Positions 1-8,691 are shown, numbered from the stretch's first letter. The stretch is DNA of 64,000 nucleotides from Neobacillus sp. CF12 (GCF_030348765.1 NZ_JAUCEU010000007.1:1-64000); one strand, 5' to 3'. Notes: a model not told the origin generated them from the sequence alone. Made by a program: numbers and translations.

Positions 1-16
1 GTTGCCAGGCATAATG

Positions 17-47
17 AAACACAACCTGAATAGGGTTGTGTTTTTTT
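17..47 (+). terminator. Rho-independent terminator of a gene left of the window
   Basis: Inverted repeat ACACAACC (19-26) / GGGTTGTGT (33-41) with a run of T right after it. It probably ends a transcript that starts outside the window. No gene is visible between it and 208. Confidence 0.75.
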
Positions 48-208
48 GTGGCTAAAATACCATTATTTTCTGTTATTTAGTAAACCAATAAAAGTATTGG
101 CTTTAAAAGATGTGTATTTTTAAATATGCTTGAACAAATACTATAACTGATATTCCTAAAATATCGCGTTTCAGAGTATCCCTATCCTAACTATTGAGGT
201 GATTCATT

Positions 209-358
209 GTGAGTTCTCAAAATTTGGATCCACATTCTCTGAAGTTTTTCAAGAATTCGACACGGCCTAAGCGAGCTAGTTCTCAGATTAATGGAGAAAC
301 AAGAATTTCTCAACAGACCATTATTCTTAAATCAAACGCAAAGGCACATAGGTGGTAA
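209..358 (+). CDS. Small hypothetical protein, 49 aa
   Basis: A short ORF from GTG at 209 to TAA at 356. The ribosome binding site GAGGTG (195-200) lies 8 nt upstream and a perfect intrinsic terminator follows the stop by about 20 nt, so the unit looks like a complete monocistronic gene. The product is basic and Ser/Asn/Lys rich (it begins MSSQNLDPHS and ends AKAHRW) with no membrane segment or signal peptide. I do not recognise the family. Its size, charge and single-gene setting resemble minor spore proteins, but no known small acid-soluble spore protein motif is visible, so this is only a guess. A longer ORF in another frame (291-533) runs through the terminator and is judged spurious. Confidence 0.5.
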   Translation: MSSQNLDPHSLKFFKNSTRPKRASSQINGETRISQQTIILKSNAKAHRW

Positions 359-375
359 AAGGATACATCTGAGCA

Positions 376-412
376 AAAAGAAAGAAGACGAAATCAGTCT
401 TCTTTCTTTTTT
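376..412 (+). terminator. Rho-independent terminator
   Basis: A perfect 13-bp stem, AAAGAAAGAAGAC (377-389) / GTCTTCTTTCTTT (397-409), with a 7-nt loop and a T tail. It ends the small gene at 209-358. Confidence 0.85.
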
Positions 413-443
413 ATTAAAAAATTTTATATATATTAATCGGTAT

Positions 444-720
444 CCACGCTTTTGGTCCCCTCTGAACCTGTTTTCAACCAATGAAGGGAACCAAACCACG
501 CTTTTGATTCCCTCTGAGCCTGATTTTAACTAATGAAGGGAACCAAACCACGCTTTTGATCCCTCTGAGCTTGATTTCAACCAATGAAGGGAACTAAACC
601 ACGTTTTTGATTCCCTCTTCGCTTGAATACAGCCAAAGAAGGGAACCAAACCTCGCTTCTGTTTCCTCTCAGCTCCATTTCAACCAATGAAGATAACCAA
701 AACACTCTTTTACATCTCCT
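444..720. repeat. 52-bp tandem repeat array A (hairpin plus linker units)
   Basis: Tandem units with a 52-bp period (one is 51 bp) start at 444, 496, 548, 599 and 651, then decay after about 700. Each unit can be cut as a 27-nt inverted repeat followed by a 25-nt linker. The inverted repeats are at 486-512, 538-563, 589-615 and 641-667, with arms GGGAACCAAA and TTTGATTCCC around a CCACGCT loop. The first unit keeps only the right arm. Linkers start TCTGAGCCTG or similar and end AATGAA. There is no convincing ORF and no unique spacer, so it is neither coding nor CRISPR. Array B at 26216-26537 has the same geometry with different arm sequences. Function unknown. Confidence 0.85.
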
Positions 721-869
721 AATGGAAGTTACCACTGAAAAAATGTAATCAATTAAAGCTATACAAAATACATAAAATGGAATAATAGTTAAGCGGGCTT
801 TTCTATATATTGAAAAAATACTAATCATGCCCAAAAGTAAATTTTTCTAGAAAAAGCCTTACAACGACA

Positions 870-883
870 AGTAAGCGCTTTAA
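870..883. promoter_or_regulatory. Candidate cre site (CcpA) upstream of livJ
   Basis: AGTAAGCGCTTTAA matches most of the catabolite-responsive consensus TGWNANCGNTNWCA, including the central AAGCGCTT palindrome, about 180 nt upstream of livJ. This would fit carbon control of branched-chain amino acid uptake. It is a motif match only. The rest of 721-1062 is AT-rich leader and promoter space where I cannot pick a clear promoter. Confidence 0.35.
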
Positions 884-1062
884 TTTTTACAAAAAATAAA
901 AAGTTCTGAAATATTGAAATAATATACTAGACTAACAATGAAAAAAGTACTACAATAACTTATGTTATTTAATTTAGCCGATAAACAAATCTCATGGAGT
1001 AAAGAAAGATACTAAACTTCGAGTATTAGTATCAGAAAATTCAATCTAAGGGGGAAAACACC

Positions 1063-2241
1063 ATGAAAAAGAAATTAGCAAGTGTATTAATGGCATCAAC
1101 CTTATTTGCTGGAGTGCTAGCAGGGTGTGCAGGTGTGGCGAAAGAAAATTCAGGAAGCAATTCAGATACCATTAAGTTGGGTATAAATTTGGAACTTTCA
1201 GGGAATGTTGCGTCATATGGTGAATCAATGGCAAAAGGAATTGAAATGGCTGTTGATGAAATTAATAAAAATGGCGGCGTAGATGGCAAAAAGTTTGATG
1301 TTGTGAAAGTAGATAATAAATCAGAAGCAGCAGAGGCTACAAACGGTATTATAAAGTTAACAAGCCAAGACAAGGTAACTGCTGTTATTGGAGCAGCAAC
1401 AAGCGGAAATACAGTTGCACAAGCCCAGATTGCGAACGATACGAAAACCGTTCTAATCGCTCCAGGTGGAACAAGCCCAACTGTTACTGTGGATGATAAA
1501 GGGGAAGTTAGAGAGTTCGTTTTCCGTACTTCTTTCATTGATCCATTCCAAGGTACAGTGGCTGCCAATTTTGCTACAGATACCTTAAAAATAAAAGATG
1601 CAGCGATTTTTGCTGACAACTCAAGTGACTATGCTAAAGGTTTATCTGATGCCTTCAAGGAAACATTTGAAGCAGCAGGCGGTAAAATCGTAGCGGAAGA
1701 AGCATATGTAGCAAAGGATACAGACTTCCGTGCGACATTAACTCGTATCAAGTCAAAAAATCCTTCATTCATTTTTATCCCTGGTTATTATGAAGAGGTT
1801 GGATTAATTGTTAAACAAGCGCGTGAATTAGGAATCGATGTTCCATTAGTGGGTGCTGATGGTTGGGATTCTCCGAAGTTGGTTGATTTAGCAGGTGCAG
1901 AAGCATTAAATAATACGTACCTAATTAACCATTACTCATCAGAAGATCCAGATGAAAAGGTACAAAATTTTGTTAATGCCTTTAAAGAAAAGAACAATGG
2001 CGAAGCACCTAATGCCTTCAATGCACTTGGTTATGACACGGTTTACTTTTTAGCGGATGCCGTTAAGCGTGCTGGCAGCACAGACTCAAGTAAAATTCAG
2101 GCTGAATTAGCGAAAACAAAAGATTTGAGCCTAGTTACAGGTGTAGTAACAATTGATGAAAATCATCATCCAATTAAAACAGCTACAATTTTAGAATATA
2201 AAGATGGTAAACAAGTGTTTAACACAAAAGTAAATCCTTAA
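1063..2241 (+). CDS. livJ: Branched-chain amino acid ABC transporter, substrate-binding lipoprotein (LivJ-like)
   Basis: Extracellular receptor of a Leu/Ile/Val-type importer. The first 22 residues are a lipoprotein signal with lipobox LAGC (Cys22 lipidated). The mature part is a type I periplasmic-binding fold of the Peripla_BP_6 class: it opens IKLGINLELSG, has ASYGESMAKGIEMAVDEIN in the first lobe and a FIFIPGYYEEV segment typical of LivJ/LivK receptors. Its length of 392 aa is normal. The ATG at 1063 follows AAGGGGG by about 7 nt. It heads a five-gene operon, followed by two permeases and two ATPases in the standard order. The 77-nt gap to the permease gene, against 1-13 nt or overlap for the rest, is usual for a receptor made in excess. 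The exact ligand cannot be read from sequence; branched-chain amino acids are the best guess. Confidence 0.9.
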   Translation: MKKKLASVLMASTLFAGVLAGCAGVAKENSGSNSDTIKLGINLELSGNVASYGESMAKGIEMAVDEINKNGGVDGKKFDVVKVDNKSEAAEATNGIIKLTSQDKVTAVIGAATSGNTVAQAQIANDTKTVLIAPGGTSPTVTVDDKGEVREFVFRTSFIDPFQGTVAANFATDTLKIKDAAIFADNSSDYAKGLSDAFKETFEAAGGKIVAEEAYVAKDTDFRATLTRIKSKNPSFIFIPGYYEEVGLIVKQARELGIDVPLVGADGWDSPKLVDLAGAEALNNTYLINHYSSEDPDEKVQNFVNAFKEKNNGEAPNAFNALGYDTVYFLADAVKRAGSTDSSKIQAELAKTKDLSLVTGVVTIDENHHPIKTATILEYKDGKQVFNTKVNP

Positions 2242-2327
2242 AAGTACTGGTTAAGTAAATGGAAGGATACTCCTTCCATTTTACTTTTATTAGGAGATAA
2301 TTCTGGGAATAAAAAGGAGTGATAACG

Positions 2328-3206
2328 ATGGAGTGGTTACAACAATTGATAAACGGAATTTCACTCGGCAGCATTTATGCCTTAATCGCATTAGGCTATA
2401 CCATGGTTTATGGAATCATCAAATTGATCAACTTTGCTCACGGTGATGTTTTTATGGTAGGTGCGTTCGTCGGGTTTTATGCGATTAAGGGATGGGGGCT
2501 GGGCTTCTTTCCAGCATTGTTATTTTCAATGGCGTTTTGTGCGGTATTTGGTGTATTGATCGAAAGAATAGCCTATAAACGTCTTCGAAATGCAACTAGA
2601 ATTGCAGCCTTAATAACAGCAATTGGAATGTCGCTGTTAATTGAATACGGTGTGATTTACGCGAGGGGAGCACAGCCAGAGGCTTACCCTGATAATGTGT
2701 TACCAAGCACAAGCTTTAATCTATTTGGTGCACAAATTAGCAGTCAGTCCCTTTTCATCTTGGGAGTGTCTGTCGGCCTAATGATAATTCTACAATTTAT
2801 CGTTCATCGGACAAAGATTGGTAAAGCGATGCGCGCCGTATCACACGATATGGACGCTGCCCGCCTAATGGGTATAAACGTAGACCGGACAATCTCCTAT
2901 ACATTTGCGATTGGCTCTGCATTAGCAGGTGCTGCAGGTGTAATATTTGGTGTTTATTATACGAAGATTGAACCACTAATGGGGATTATCCCTGGTTTAA
3001 AAGCATTTGTTGCGGCTGTTTTAGGTGGGATTGGAATCATTCCAGGAGCCATGGTTGGTGGTCTTATCCTAGGAGTTGTTGAATCAGTGGTAAGTGCATT
3101 AGGTTTCTCGCTATGGAGAGACGCAGCAGCATTTATCATCTTAATCCTTATTCTAATTTTTAGACCTTCGGGCATTTTTGGAAAAAATACGAGAGAGAAA
3201 GTGTAG
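2328..3206 (+). CDS. livH: Branched-chain amino acid ABC transporter permease LivH-like
   Basis: Integral membrane subunit of the Liv importer (BPD_transp_2 family, 292 aa). It opens MEWLQQLINGISLGSIYAL, the hallmark N-terminus of LivH, and has about eight hydrophobic helices and the cytoplasmic segment RAVSHDMDAARLMGIN that contacts the ATPases. I place the start at ATG 2328 because AAGGAG (2314-2319) gives an 8-nt spacing. An in-frame GTG at 2319 overlaps that ribosome binding site. It lies 13 nt upstream of the second permease gene, so the two are translated from one message. Nothing is unusual. Confidence 0.92.
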   Translation: MEWLQQLINGISLGSIYALIALGYTMVYGIIKLINFAHGDVFMVGAFVGFYAIKGWGLGFFPALLFSMAFCAVFGVLIERIAYKRLRNATRIAALITAIGMSLLIEYGVIYARGAQPEAYPDNVLPSTSFNLFGAQISSQSLFILGVSVGLMIILQFIVHRTKIGKAMRAVSHDMDAARLMGINVDRTISYTFAIGSALAGAAGVIFGVYYTKIEPLMGIIPGLKAFVAAVLGGIGIIPGAMVGGLILGVVESVVSALGFSLWRDAAAFIILILILIFRPSGIFGKNTREKV

Positions 3207-3219
3207 GTGAGATAGACAG

Positions 3220-4158
3220 ATGAAAAAGGTAACTAAATTCTGGCTATTTCTCATTTTAGCAGTACTAATATATGGGCTTGGCCAAGGTTTGATACAGACA
3301 GGAATATTAAACGCATTTTATAGCAACATGCTGATTTTAATGATTATTAACATCATTTTAGCAGTCAGTCTTCACTTGGTTATTGGAATCACCGGACAAT
3401 TTTCAATTGGACATGCTGGTTTTCTTGCTGTCGGAGCGTATGTATCAGCGATCATTACGATGAAGTTTGAACTTCCTTTCGTTTTAGCGATTGTCATCGG
3501 TGGAATTGTAGCTGCATTAGCTGGTCTTCTCGTTGGAATTCCAACTTTAAGGCTCCGTGGAGATTATCTGGCCATTGCTACTCTTGGCTTTGGTGAGATA
3601 ATAAGAATCGTATTTTTAAATATTGAGTATGTAGGCGGCGCTGCCGGAATGATGGTCTCCAATATGACGACTTGGACAAGCGCATTTGTATGCCTCGTGA
3701 TTACCATTCTGGTTATATCAAACTTTACGAACTCACGACACGGGAGAGCCTGTATTGCGATTCGAGAAAATGAAATTGCGGCAGATGCAATGGGAATCAA
3801 TACAACTTTTTATAAAGTTGTGGCATTCGCAATAGGATCTTTCTTCGCTGGGATAGCCGGCGGTTTATTTTCTCACAATTTCTACATTATCCAGCCAACC
3901 AATTTTGGCTTCTTAAAGTCATTTGATATTTTAATCTTTGTTGTTTTAGGTGGACTTGGAAGTTTATCTGGTTCTGTCATCGCTGCTATCCTTTTAACGA
4001 TTATTTCGACCTATTTGCAGCAATATCCTGAAACACGAATGATTATTTACAGTTTGGTATTAGTAGTTGTTATGCTATACCGTCCTCAGGGGTTAATGGG
4101 TACCCGTGAGATAACAGATTTCTTTGGTAAAAAGAAAATGGCGAAAGGAGGAAATTAA
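3220..4158 (+). CDS. livM: Branched-chain amino acid ABC transporter permease LivM-like
   Basis: Second membrane subunit of the importer (312 aa, about nine helices). Diagnostic LivM stretches are visible: SLHLVIGITGQFSIGHAGF near residue 50, PTLRLRGDYLAIATLGFGEI near residue 105, and GRACIAIRENEIAADAMGIN, the coupling-helix region. The ATG at 3220 follows GTGAG about 8 nt upstream. The stop is 1 nt before the livG GTG, and the livG ribosome binding site lies inside the end of livM, so translation is coupled. Confidence 0.92.
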   Translation: MKKVTKFWLFLILAVLIYGLGQGLIQTGILNAFYSNMLILMIINIILAVSLHLVIGITGQFSIGHAGFLAVGAYVSAIITMKFELPFVLAIVIGGIVAALAGLLVGIPTLRLRGDYLAIATLGFGEIIRIVFLNIEYVGGAAGMMVSNMTTWTSAFVCLVITILVISNFTNSRHGRACIAIRENEIAADAMGINTTFYKVVAFAIGSFFAGIAGGLFSHNFYIIQPTNFGFLKSFDILIFVVLGGLGSLSGSVIAAILLTIISTYLQQYPETRMIIYSLVLVVVMLYRPQGLMGTREITDFFGKKKMAKGGN

Positions 4159-4159
4159 T

Positions 4160-4942
4160 GTGGATCCTTTACTTCAGGTTAAAAATGCGGGAATTCAGTT
4201 TGGCGGACTAAAGGCGGTTTCAGGCTTCAATATGGAACTCAATCAAGGTGAATTGGTTGGGTTAATCGGACCGAATGGTGCAGGGAAAACAACTAGCTTT
4301 AATTTGTTAACCGGTGTATATGTACCGACAGAGGGCGACATTTTGTTCGATGGCAAAAGGTTAAATGGGCTTGCTCCATACCAAGTAACACGGAATGGAA
4401 TCAGCCGGACGTTTCAAAATATCCGCCTATTCAGCGAATTGTCAGTTTTAGATAATGTAAAAGTTGCTTATCATTCTTTAGCAAAGCATTCCATTTTAAG
4501 TTCCATTTTCCGGATGCCTTCCCATTTCTCCGAAGAAAAGGTGATGGAGGAAAAATCACTAGAGTTCTTAAAAATTTTTCAATTGGACCGCTTTAAAGAC
4601 GAAAAGGCAAAGAATTTACCGTATGGTCAGCAACGTAGATTGGAAATCGCAAGGGCATTGGCTGCCAGTCCCAAATTATTGCTGCTTGATGAGCCGGCTG
4701 CGGGTATGAATCCCCAGGAAACACATGAACTAATGGAACTTATAGCATTTATTCGAAAACAGTTTGATTTAACGATTCTCCTCATTGAGCATGATATGGC
4801 TCTAGTTATGGGAATTTGTGAAAGAATCTATGTGCTGGACCATGGGCAGTTGATTGCGGCAGGGACTCCTGATGAAATCCGAAATCATCCAAAAGTTATT
4901 GAAGCATACTTAGGAGAGGAGGTTCCAAGTGACTATGCTTAA
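4160..4942 (+). CDS. livG: Branched-chain amino acid ABC transporter ATPase LivG-like
   Basis: First ATP-binding subunit (260 aa). Walker A is GPNGAGKTT at residues 37-45, the signature loop is LPYGQQRR, Walker B is LLLLDEPAAGMNP, and the switch His is in LLIEHDMALVM. The LivG-specific insertion between Walker A and the signature loop is present (SRTFQNIRLFSELSVLDN). The start is taken as GTG 4160, where AAAGGAGG (4144-4151) has an 8-nt spacing. A longer frame from TTG 4124 overlaps livM and lacks a ribosome binding site. The 3' end overlaps livF by 14 nt. Confidence 0.92.
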   Translation: MDPLLQVKNAGIQFGGLKAVSGFNMELNQGELVGLIGPNGAGKTTSFNLLTGVYVPTEGDILFDGKRLNGLAPYQVTRNGISRTFQNIRLFSELSVLDNVKVAYHSLAKHSILSSIFRMPSHFSEEKVMEEKSLEFLKIFQLDRFKDEKAKNLPYGQQRRLEIARALAASPKLLLLDEPAAGMNPQETHELMELIAFIRKQFDLTILLIEHDMALVMGICERIYVLDHGQLIAAGTPDEIRNHPKVIEAYLGEEVPSDYA

Positions 4943-5642
4943 AGTGAATGGAATTGATGTTTTTTATGGAAATATCCACGCCCTTAAAGGAGTTTCCTTA
5001 GAAATCAATGAAGGGGAAATTGTTACTCTGATTGGGGCGAACGGAGCAGGAAAAAGCACTCTTCTTAAGACATTGTCCGGGCTGCTTAAGCCAAAGTCAG
5101 GGACGATTGAATACTTGGATAAATCAATCTCAGGCAAGGCTCCCCAGTCGATCGTGAAGGCGGGTATATCACATGTACCTGAGGGGCGAAGAGTGTTTGC
5201 CAATATGAGTGTAGAGGAAAATCTAGAACTAGGTGCCTATTTAAGAAAAGATTCGAAAGAAATCCGCAAAGATATTCAAGGCGTCTATGAGCTTTTTCCA
5301 AGATTGCAAGAGCGCAGGAAGCAGTTATCCGGAACGCTATCTGGAGGAGAACAGCAAATGCTGGCTATGGGACGAGCGATAATGGCAAAACCTAAGTTGC
5401 TTCTATTAGATGAACCTTCGATGGGATTGGCTCCTTTAATGGTTAAAATCATTTTTCAAATTATTGAGAAAATAAACCAGGATGGAACAACAATCCTCTT
5501 GGTTGAACAGAATGCGAATATGGCACTATCGGTTGCTGACAGGGCCTATGTAATCGAAACAGGTCGAGTCAAAATCTCAGGAACGGCAGCTGAGTTACAA
5601 GCAAGTGAAGAAATTAAGAAAGCCTATCTTGGTGGTCTATAA
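4929..5642 (+). CDS. livF: Branched-chain amino acid ABC transporter ATPase LivF-like
   Basis: Second ATP-binding subunit (237 aa). Walker A is GANGAGKST at residues 36-44, the signature loop is LSGGEQQM, and Walker B is LLLLDEPSMGLAP. HVPEGRRVFANMSVEENL is characteristic of LivF. Start: GTG 4929 is 6 nt after GAGGAGG (4916-4922). ATG 4935, two codons later, is also possible. It overlaps livG by 14 nt in another frame, so the ATPase pair is co-translated. No clear terminator follows before the lipoprotein gene at 5749, so some read-through is possible. Confidence 0.92.
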   Translation: MTMLKVNGIDVFYGNIHALKGVSLEINEGEIVTLIGANGAGKSTLLKTLSGLLKPKSGTIEYLDKSISGKAPQSIVKAGISHVPEGRRVFANMSVEENLELGAYLRKDSKEIRKDIQGVYELFPRLQERRKQLSGTLSGGEQQMLAMGRAIMAKPKLLLLDEPSMGLAPLMVKIIFQIIEKINQDGTTILLVEQNANMALSVADRAYVIETGRVKISGTAAELQASEEIKKAYLGGL

Positions 5643-5748
5643 GATCGAAAGTTTTATAATTAGATGTTTAAAAAATTGATATTCGTGTAACACCAGCCTC
5701 CTTTTTATCGACTATAAAAGTAACTCGAATAAAAGGAGAATATCAGTT

Positions 5749-6423
5749 ATGCGATTAAAAATACTGTTTATCGTTTTATTAGTAGGCCTATTAAGTGCTT
5801 GTGGTAATGATAGTAATACAATTGGTAACTCGGAAAATGAAAATCCAACTGAGAATCCAACACCGAATGAAATGGTTGCAAATTTACATCCCTCTATTGA
5901 AACAAAAGAAGAAAACAATGCTGTGATGATTAATTACAAAGTAAAAAATGTATCGGGTAAACCTCAAAAACTAACATTTGCAACTGGGCTTCAGGCTGAT
6001 TATATTATTTATGATGAAAAAGGGAAAAAGGTAACACAGTATTCTGAGGAAGTCATGTCAACGCAGGCAATCAATGCGGTGATCATTCAGAACAATCAAG
6101 AGATTCAAAACTCATTTCCGATTTCAGACCTTTATAATGGCCGCTATAAGGTTGAAGTTTTTTTAACAGCCAAGGAAGAACAGGCAAAGGTGGTAACCGA
6201 TTTAACTGTTGAAAATTCTTTATTTACAAAAGCTTCAGGAATACTTGTAGGCCAAATGGATCCCCATACCATTGAAGTGGATTTCAAGGGTGAAAAGACA
6301 GCATTCCAGCTAACAGAAGAAGCGATTGAGCAATTGCCATCCCTAAAAGAAGGCAGTGAAATTTCATTTGTTTATTCCGAAAATGAAATCCAAAAAACAA
6401 TTGAAAAGTTTATTCTTGAATAG
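5749..6423 (+). CDS. Lipoprotein with BsuPI-type (proteinase inhibitor-like) domain
   Basis: A 224-aa exported lipoprotein. The signal ends in lipobox LSAC (Cys18), followed by an Asn/Glu/Pro-rich spacer to about residue 45. Residues 46-150 look like a BsuPI immunoglobulin-like domain: paired strands, a YKVKNVSGKPQKLTF strand, and ADYIIYDEKGKKV corresponding to the family's 'yDf.i.d..G..v' pattern. The C-terminal 70 residues, from about ASGILVGQMDPHTIEVDF, form a small beta-rich domain often fused in Bacillus lipoproteins. Ligand or protease partner is unknown. The ATG has AAAGGAG about 7 nt upstream. It is followed by its own terminator, so it is a single gene. Confidence 0.65.
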   Translation: MRLKILFIVLLVGLLSACGNDSNTIGNSENENPTENPTPNEMVANLHPSIETKEENNAVMINYKVKNVSGKPQKLTFATGLQADYIIYDEKGKKVTQYSEEVMSTQAINAVIIQNNQEIQNSFPISDLYNGRYKVEVFLTAKEEQAKVVTDLTVENSLFTKASGILVGQMDPHTIEVDFKGEKTAFQLTEEAIEQLPSLKEGSEISFVYSENEIQKTIEKFILE

Positions 6424-6425
6424 AA

Positions 6426-6460
6426 AAAGTGCACGCAGCAATGCGTGTACTTTCATTTTA
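6426..6460 (+). terminator. Rho-independent terminator
   Basis: Stem AAAGTGCACGCA / TGCGTGTACTTT (6426-6453) right after the BsuPI lipoprotein stop, with a modest T tail. Confidence 0.7.
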
Positions 6461-6558
6461 AGCCAGTTTTGTTTTTATTTTTGTGAAAGAATATTCTTTT
6501 AATTTGAAAAATGGTAAACTAGTAAAATATTATTTGGTTGAAAGGTGAGGCTCAGGAA

Positions 6559-7347
6559 ATGATAAAAGCAATTTTTTTCGATTTAGATGATACACTGCTG
6601 TGGGATCAAAAAAGTATTCAGGAAGCATTTATTGCGACATGTAAAGTAGCGGAAGAACGGTATGGGGTTGATGCAAATGAATTGGAGGAAGCAGTTCGTG
6701 AGGCTGCAAGAAATCTCTACTCCTCCTATGAGACCTATAAATTCACACAAATGATTGGAATCAATCCGTTTGAAGGCTTATGGGGCAATTTTTTAGACGA
6801 TCATGATGACTTTAGGAAAATGAAAGAGATCGTTCCTAGCTATAGAAAAGATGCTTGGACTGCGGGGCTGAAGGCAATGGGCGTGGATGACCCGGCGTTT
6901 GGACATGAACTGGCCGAAAGATTCCCGCAAGAGCGGAGGAACCTGCCGTTTGTATACGAGGAATCGTTTGAAATTCTGGATTCGTTAAAAGGAAAATATC
7001 AATTGCTGCTGTTAACAAATGGATCACCTGATTTGCAGCATACTAAACTATCTATTACACCAGAACTTGTCCCGTATTTTGACCAGATTCTGATTTCAGG
7101 TGATTTTGGGAAAGGGAAGCCAGATCCATCGATATTTGAGCATGCGTTGTCCCTTATGTCATTAGAAAAGAATGAAGTCCTAATGGTAGGGGATAACCTT
7201 ATGACAGATATCCTTGGTGCTAATACGGTAGGGATTAAGTCGGTTTGGATAAACCGTCACAATAAAGAAAGAAATGAAGTCATTCCAACCTATGAAATTA
7301 AACACTTAGAAGAGCTTTTTCCTTTGTTGGATGAGTTGAACATGTAA
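6559..7347 (+). CDS. HAD-superfamily phosphatase (YsaA-like)
   Basis: Cytosolic phosphohydrolase of HAD subfamily IA, 262 aa. Motif I is FFDLDDT (nucleophile Asp8, acid/base Asp10). A helical cap follows (about residues 15-125). Motif II is LLLLTNGS, the conserved Lys is in GKGKPDP, and motif III is [12 protein letters not shown]. Length and motif layout fit B. subtilis YsaA and YjjG-type nucleotidases; the substrate is unknown. The start at ATG 6559 is set by AAAGGTGAG (6541-6549); the upstream in-frame TTG 6538 lacks one. It is monocistronic, with a possible shared terminator toward the convergent gene at 7428. Confidence 0.8.
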   Translation: MIKAIFFDLDDTLLWDQKSIQEAFIATCKVAEERYGVDANELEEAVREAARNLYSSYETYKFTQMIGINPFEGLWGNFLDDHDDFRKMKEIVPSYRKDAWTAGLKAMGVDDPAFGHELAERFPQERRNLPFVYEESFEILDSLKGKYQLLLLTNGSPDLQHTKLSITPELVPYFDQILISGDFGKGKPDPSIFEHALSLMSLEKNEVLMVGDNLMTDILGANTVGIKSVWINRHNKERNEVIPTYEIKHLEELFPLLDELNM

Positions 7348-7357
7348 TAAAATTTAT

Positions 7358-7404
7358 AAAGGCTGTTCATAGGGCGTTTGTTTAAAAGCCTTTTGGACAG
7401 CCTT
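7358..7404. terminator. Candidate bidirectional terminator
   Basis: AAGGCTGTTC (7359-7368) can pair with GGACAGCCTT (7395-7404) across a long loop, between two convergent genes. The T tail is weak on both strands. Confidence 0.4.
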
Positions 7405-7427
7405 AACTTCTTATTATGGGAACATTC

Positions 7428-8135
7428 CTAATTAACCACGGATAATTTATTCAAAAGAGTACCATCCTTTGCTGCTTGCATGAGTGGACGTACATCTTCT
7501 TTTAGTTGGAATTTATATAAATGATTATCTAAGTAGACTTGAATGCCTATATCGCAGATTCTGCTGACACCGAATGAGTTTGAAGAAATCTCTGCAAAAA
7601 TTTGAAGCAAATATTGAAGGAGTTCTCCAAAATTACCAACAAATTCAGTATACATGCTGAATCTCTTTTCGATATTTTCAACCTTACTTAGGTCATTCAA
7701 AAAATCATATGGATACAAGACCGTAATGTAATTATTACCTAATTCAAAGATTCTATTACCGAAGTATTGCTTATTTAATAACCCAACTCGGAACTTATTT
7801 CTATTTTCTTCACTCCCCACCCAGGAACAGGTAATAACCGTAGAGTCATAATGGTTTTTCATAGATTCATTTTTATCTATTTCTTGTTCGAACGTTTTTT
7901 CAAATAATTCCTCCATCATTCTAACACTTGCACTTTTTATTTTTGCTAATTCTCTATTGAAATGGTGAATAAAATCAAATACCCCGACTCCAGTTGCCCA
8001 GCCCATATTTGGGAGTGAGACCAGTTTTTCAAAATTGTCATTCCAGCCCATTTCCGCATTCTTACCATAGGTAATCCGAGTATCTGTCATTATAATGGAG
8101 AAGTAATCTGAAACATAGCCAATAACAACACTCAT
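7428..8135 (-). CDS. Proteasome/Ntn-hydrolase-like protein, 235 aa
   Basis: I do not recognise a named gene, but the N-terminus has the shape of a proteasome beta/HslV-type Ntn hydrolase. A short strand (SVVIGYVSD) is followed by IIMTDTRITYGKN, like the 'vvlAaDtraT.g' turn of that family, then FEKLVSLPNMGWATGVG, like the 'KI..i...ig.a.sG' strand pair. Removal of the initiator Met would expose Ser2 where the family has catalytic Thr1. The rest is mixed alpha/beta with no signal peptide or membrane helix, so it is cytosolic. Start: ATG with GGGAGATG about 5 nt upstream. It is a single gene convergent with the HAD gene. The assignment is a visual fold guess; a hypothetical protein of unknown role is the safe alternative. 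Confidence 0.45.
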   Translation of the reverse strand: MSVVIGYVSDYFSIIMTDTRITYGKNAEMGWNDNFEKLVSLPNMGWATGVGVFDFIHHFNRELAKIKSASVRMMEELFEKTFEQEIDKNESMKNHYDSTVITCSWVGSEENRNKFRVGLLNKQYFGNRIFELGNNYITVLYPYDFLNDLSKVENIEKRFSMYTEFVGNFGELLQYLLQIFAEISSNSFGVSRICDIGIQVYLDNHLYKFQLKEDVRPLMQAAKDGTLLNKLSVVN

Positions 8136-8310
8136 CCCAACATCTCCCTAGGTGTATAAGATTTCTTGTATCCATTGTCTCTGACAAGAGTTAGAGTAAG
8201 ATGAAAAGATTATTAGAAATCAGTGAGAAGTTTTTTTACATCGAGTAGCAAGTATCGATTCTATTCCAATGGAATCGTGAATAAATCATGTAAGTTTTTT
8301 TACATTTTGC

Positions 8311-8340
8311 TTGATTACTGCCTGTTCTTTTTACTATAAT
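8311..8340 (+). promoter_or_regulatory. Candidate SigA promoter for the 8416 gene
   Basis: TTGATT (8311-8316), an 18-nt spacer and TATAAT (8335-8340), about 75 nt before the ATG at 8416. Confidence 0.55.
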
Positions 8341-8415
8341 CAGATTCACACTAAAAAAAGGATTCGGTGAAAATAGCTTCAAAAGGCGCTTTTTAAATAA
8401 AAGGGAGTGAGAAGC

Positions 8416-8691
8416 ATGCTTAAGAGTAAATGGGAAGTTCATGTCTTTCTAAAAACTTTCGAAGCTTTTGCCAATTGGGATGGAGAAAAACATTTTCTTG
8501 CGATGGAAACGGAAAATCCTAGGGGAATCCTGACGATCATGAAATCTCCAGATGGAGCATTTTATTATCATCGGAAAAATGATTTGTACTGGGACATTAG
8601 AGAAATCAAGGTAGAGACCGATATTTTAACCGACATCATTTGGGCATTTAGGCTGGCTATTCAAAAATCCATTAAACAAATGGCATTGTAG
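8416..8691 (+). CDS. Hypothetical protein, 91 aa
   Basis: A small cytosolic protein with no motif I recognise. It has a beta-rich first half (WEVHVFLKTFEAFANWDG) and an amphipathic C-terminal helix, and no signal or membrane segment. The start is ATG 8416, with GGGAG (8403-8407) about 8 nt upstream; an in-frame GTG at 8407 overlaps the ribosome binding site. A good SigA-like promoter lies about 75 nt upstream, which supports a real monocistronic gene. Confidence 0.55.
   Translation: MLKSKWEVHVFLKTFEAFANWDGEKHFLAMETENPRGILTIMKSPDGAFYYHRKNDLYWDIREIKVETDILTDIIWAFRLAIQKSIKQMAL

Noticed and set aside
291-533. 80-aa ORF on the + strand across repeat array A
   Set aside because: It begins inside the small 209-358 gene in another frame, passes through a perfect terminator and encodes repeat sequence; no ribosome binding site.
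1041-1619. 192-aa ORF on the minus strand
   Set aside because: It lies antisense to livJ, has no ribosome binding site, and its composition is the mirror of the livJ codons.
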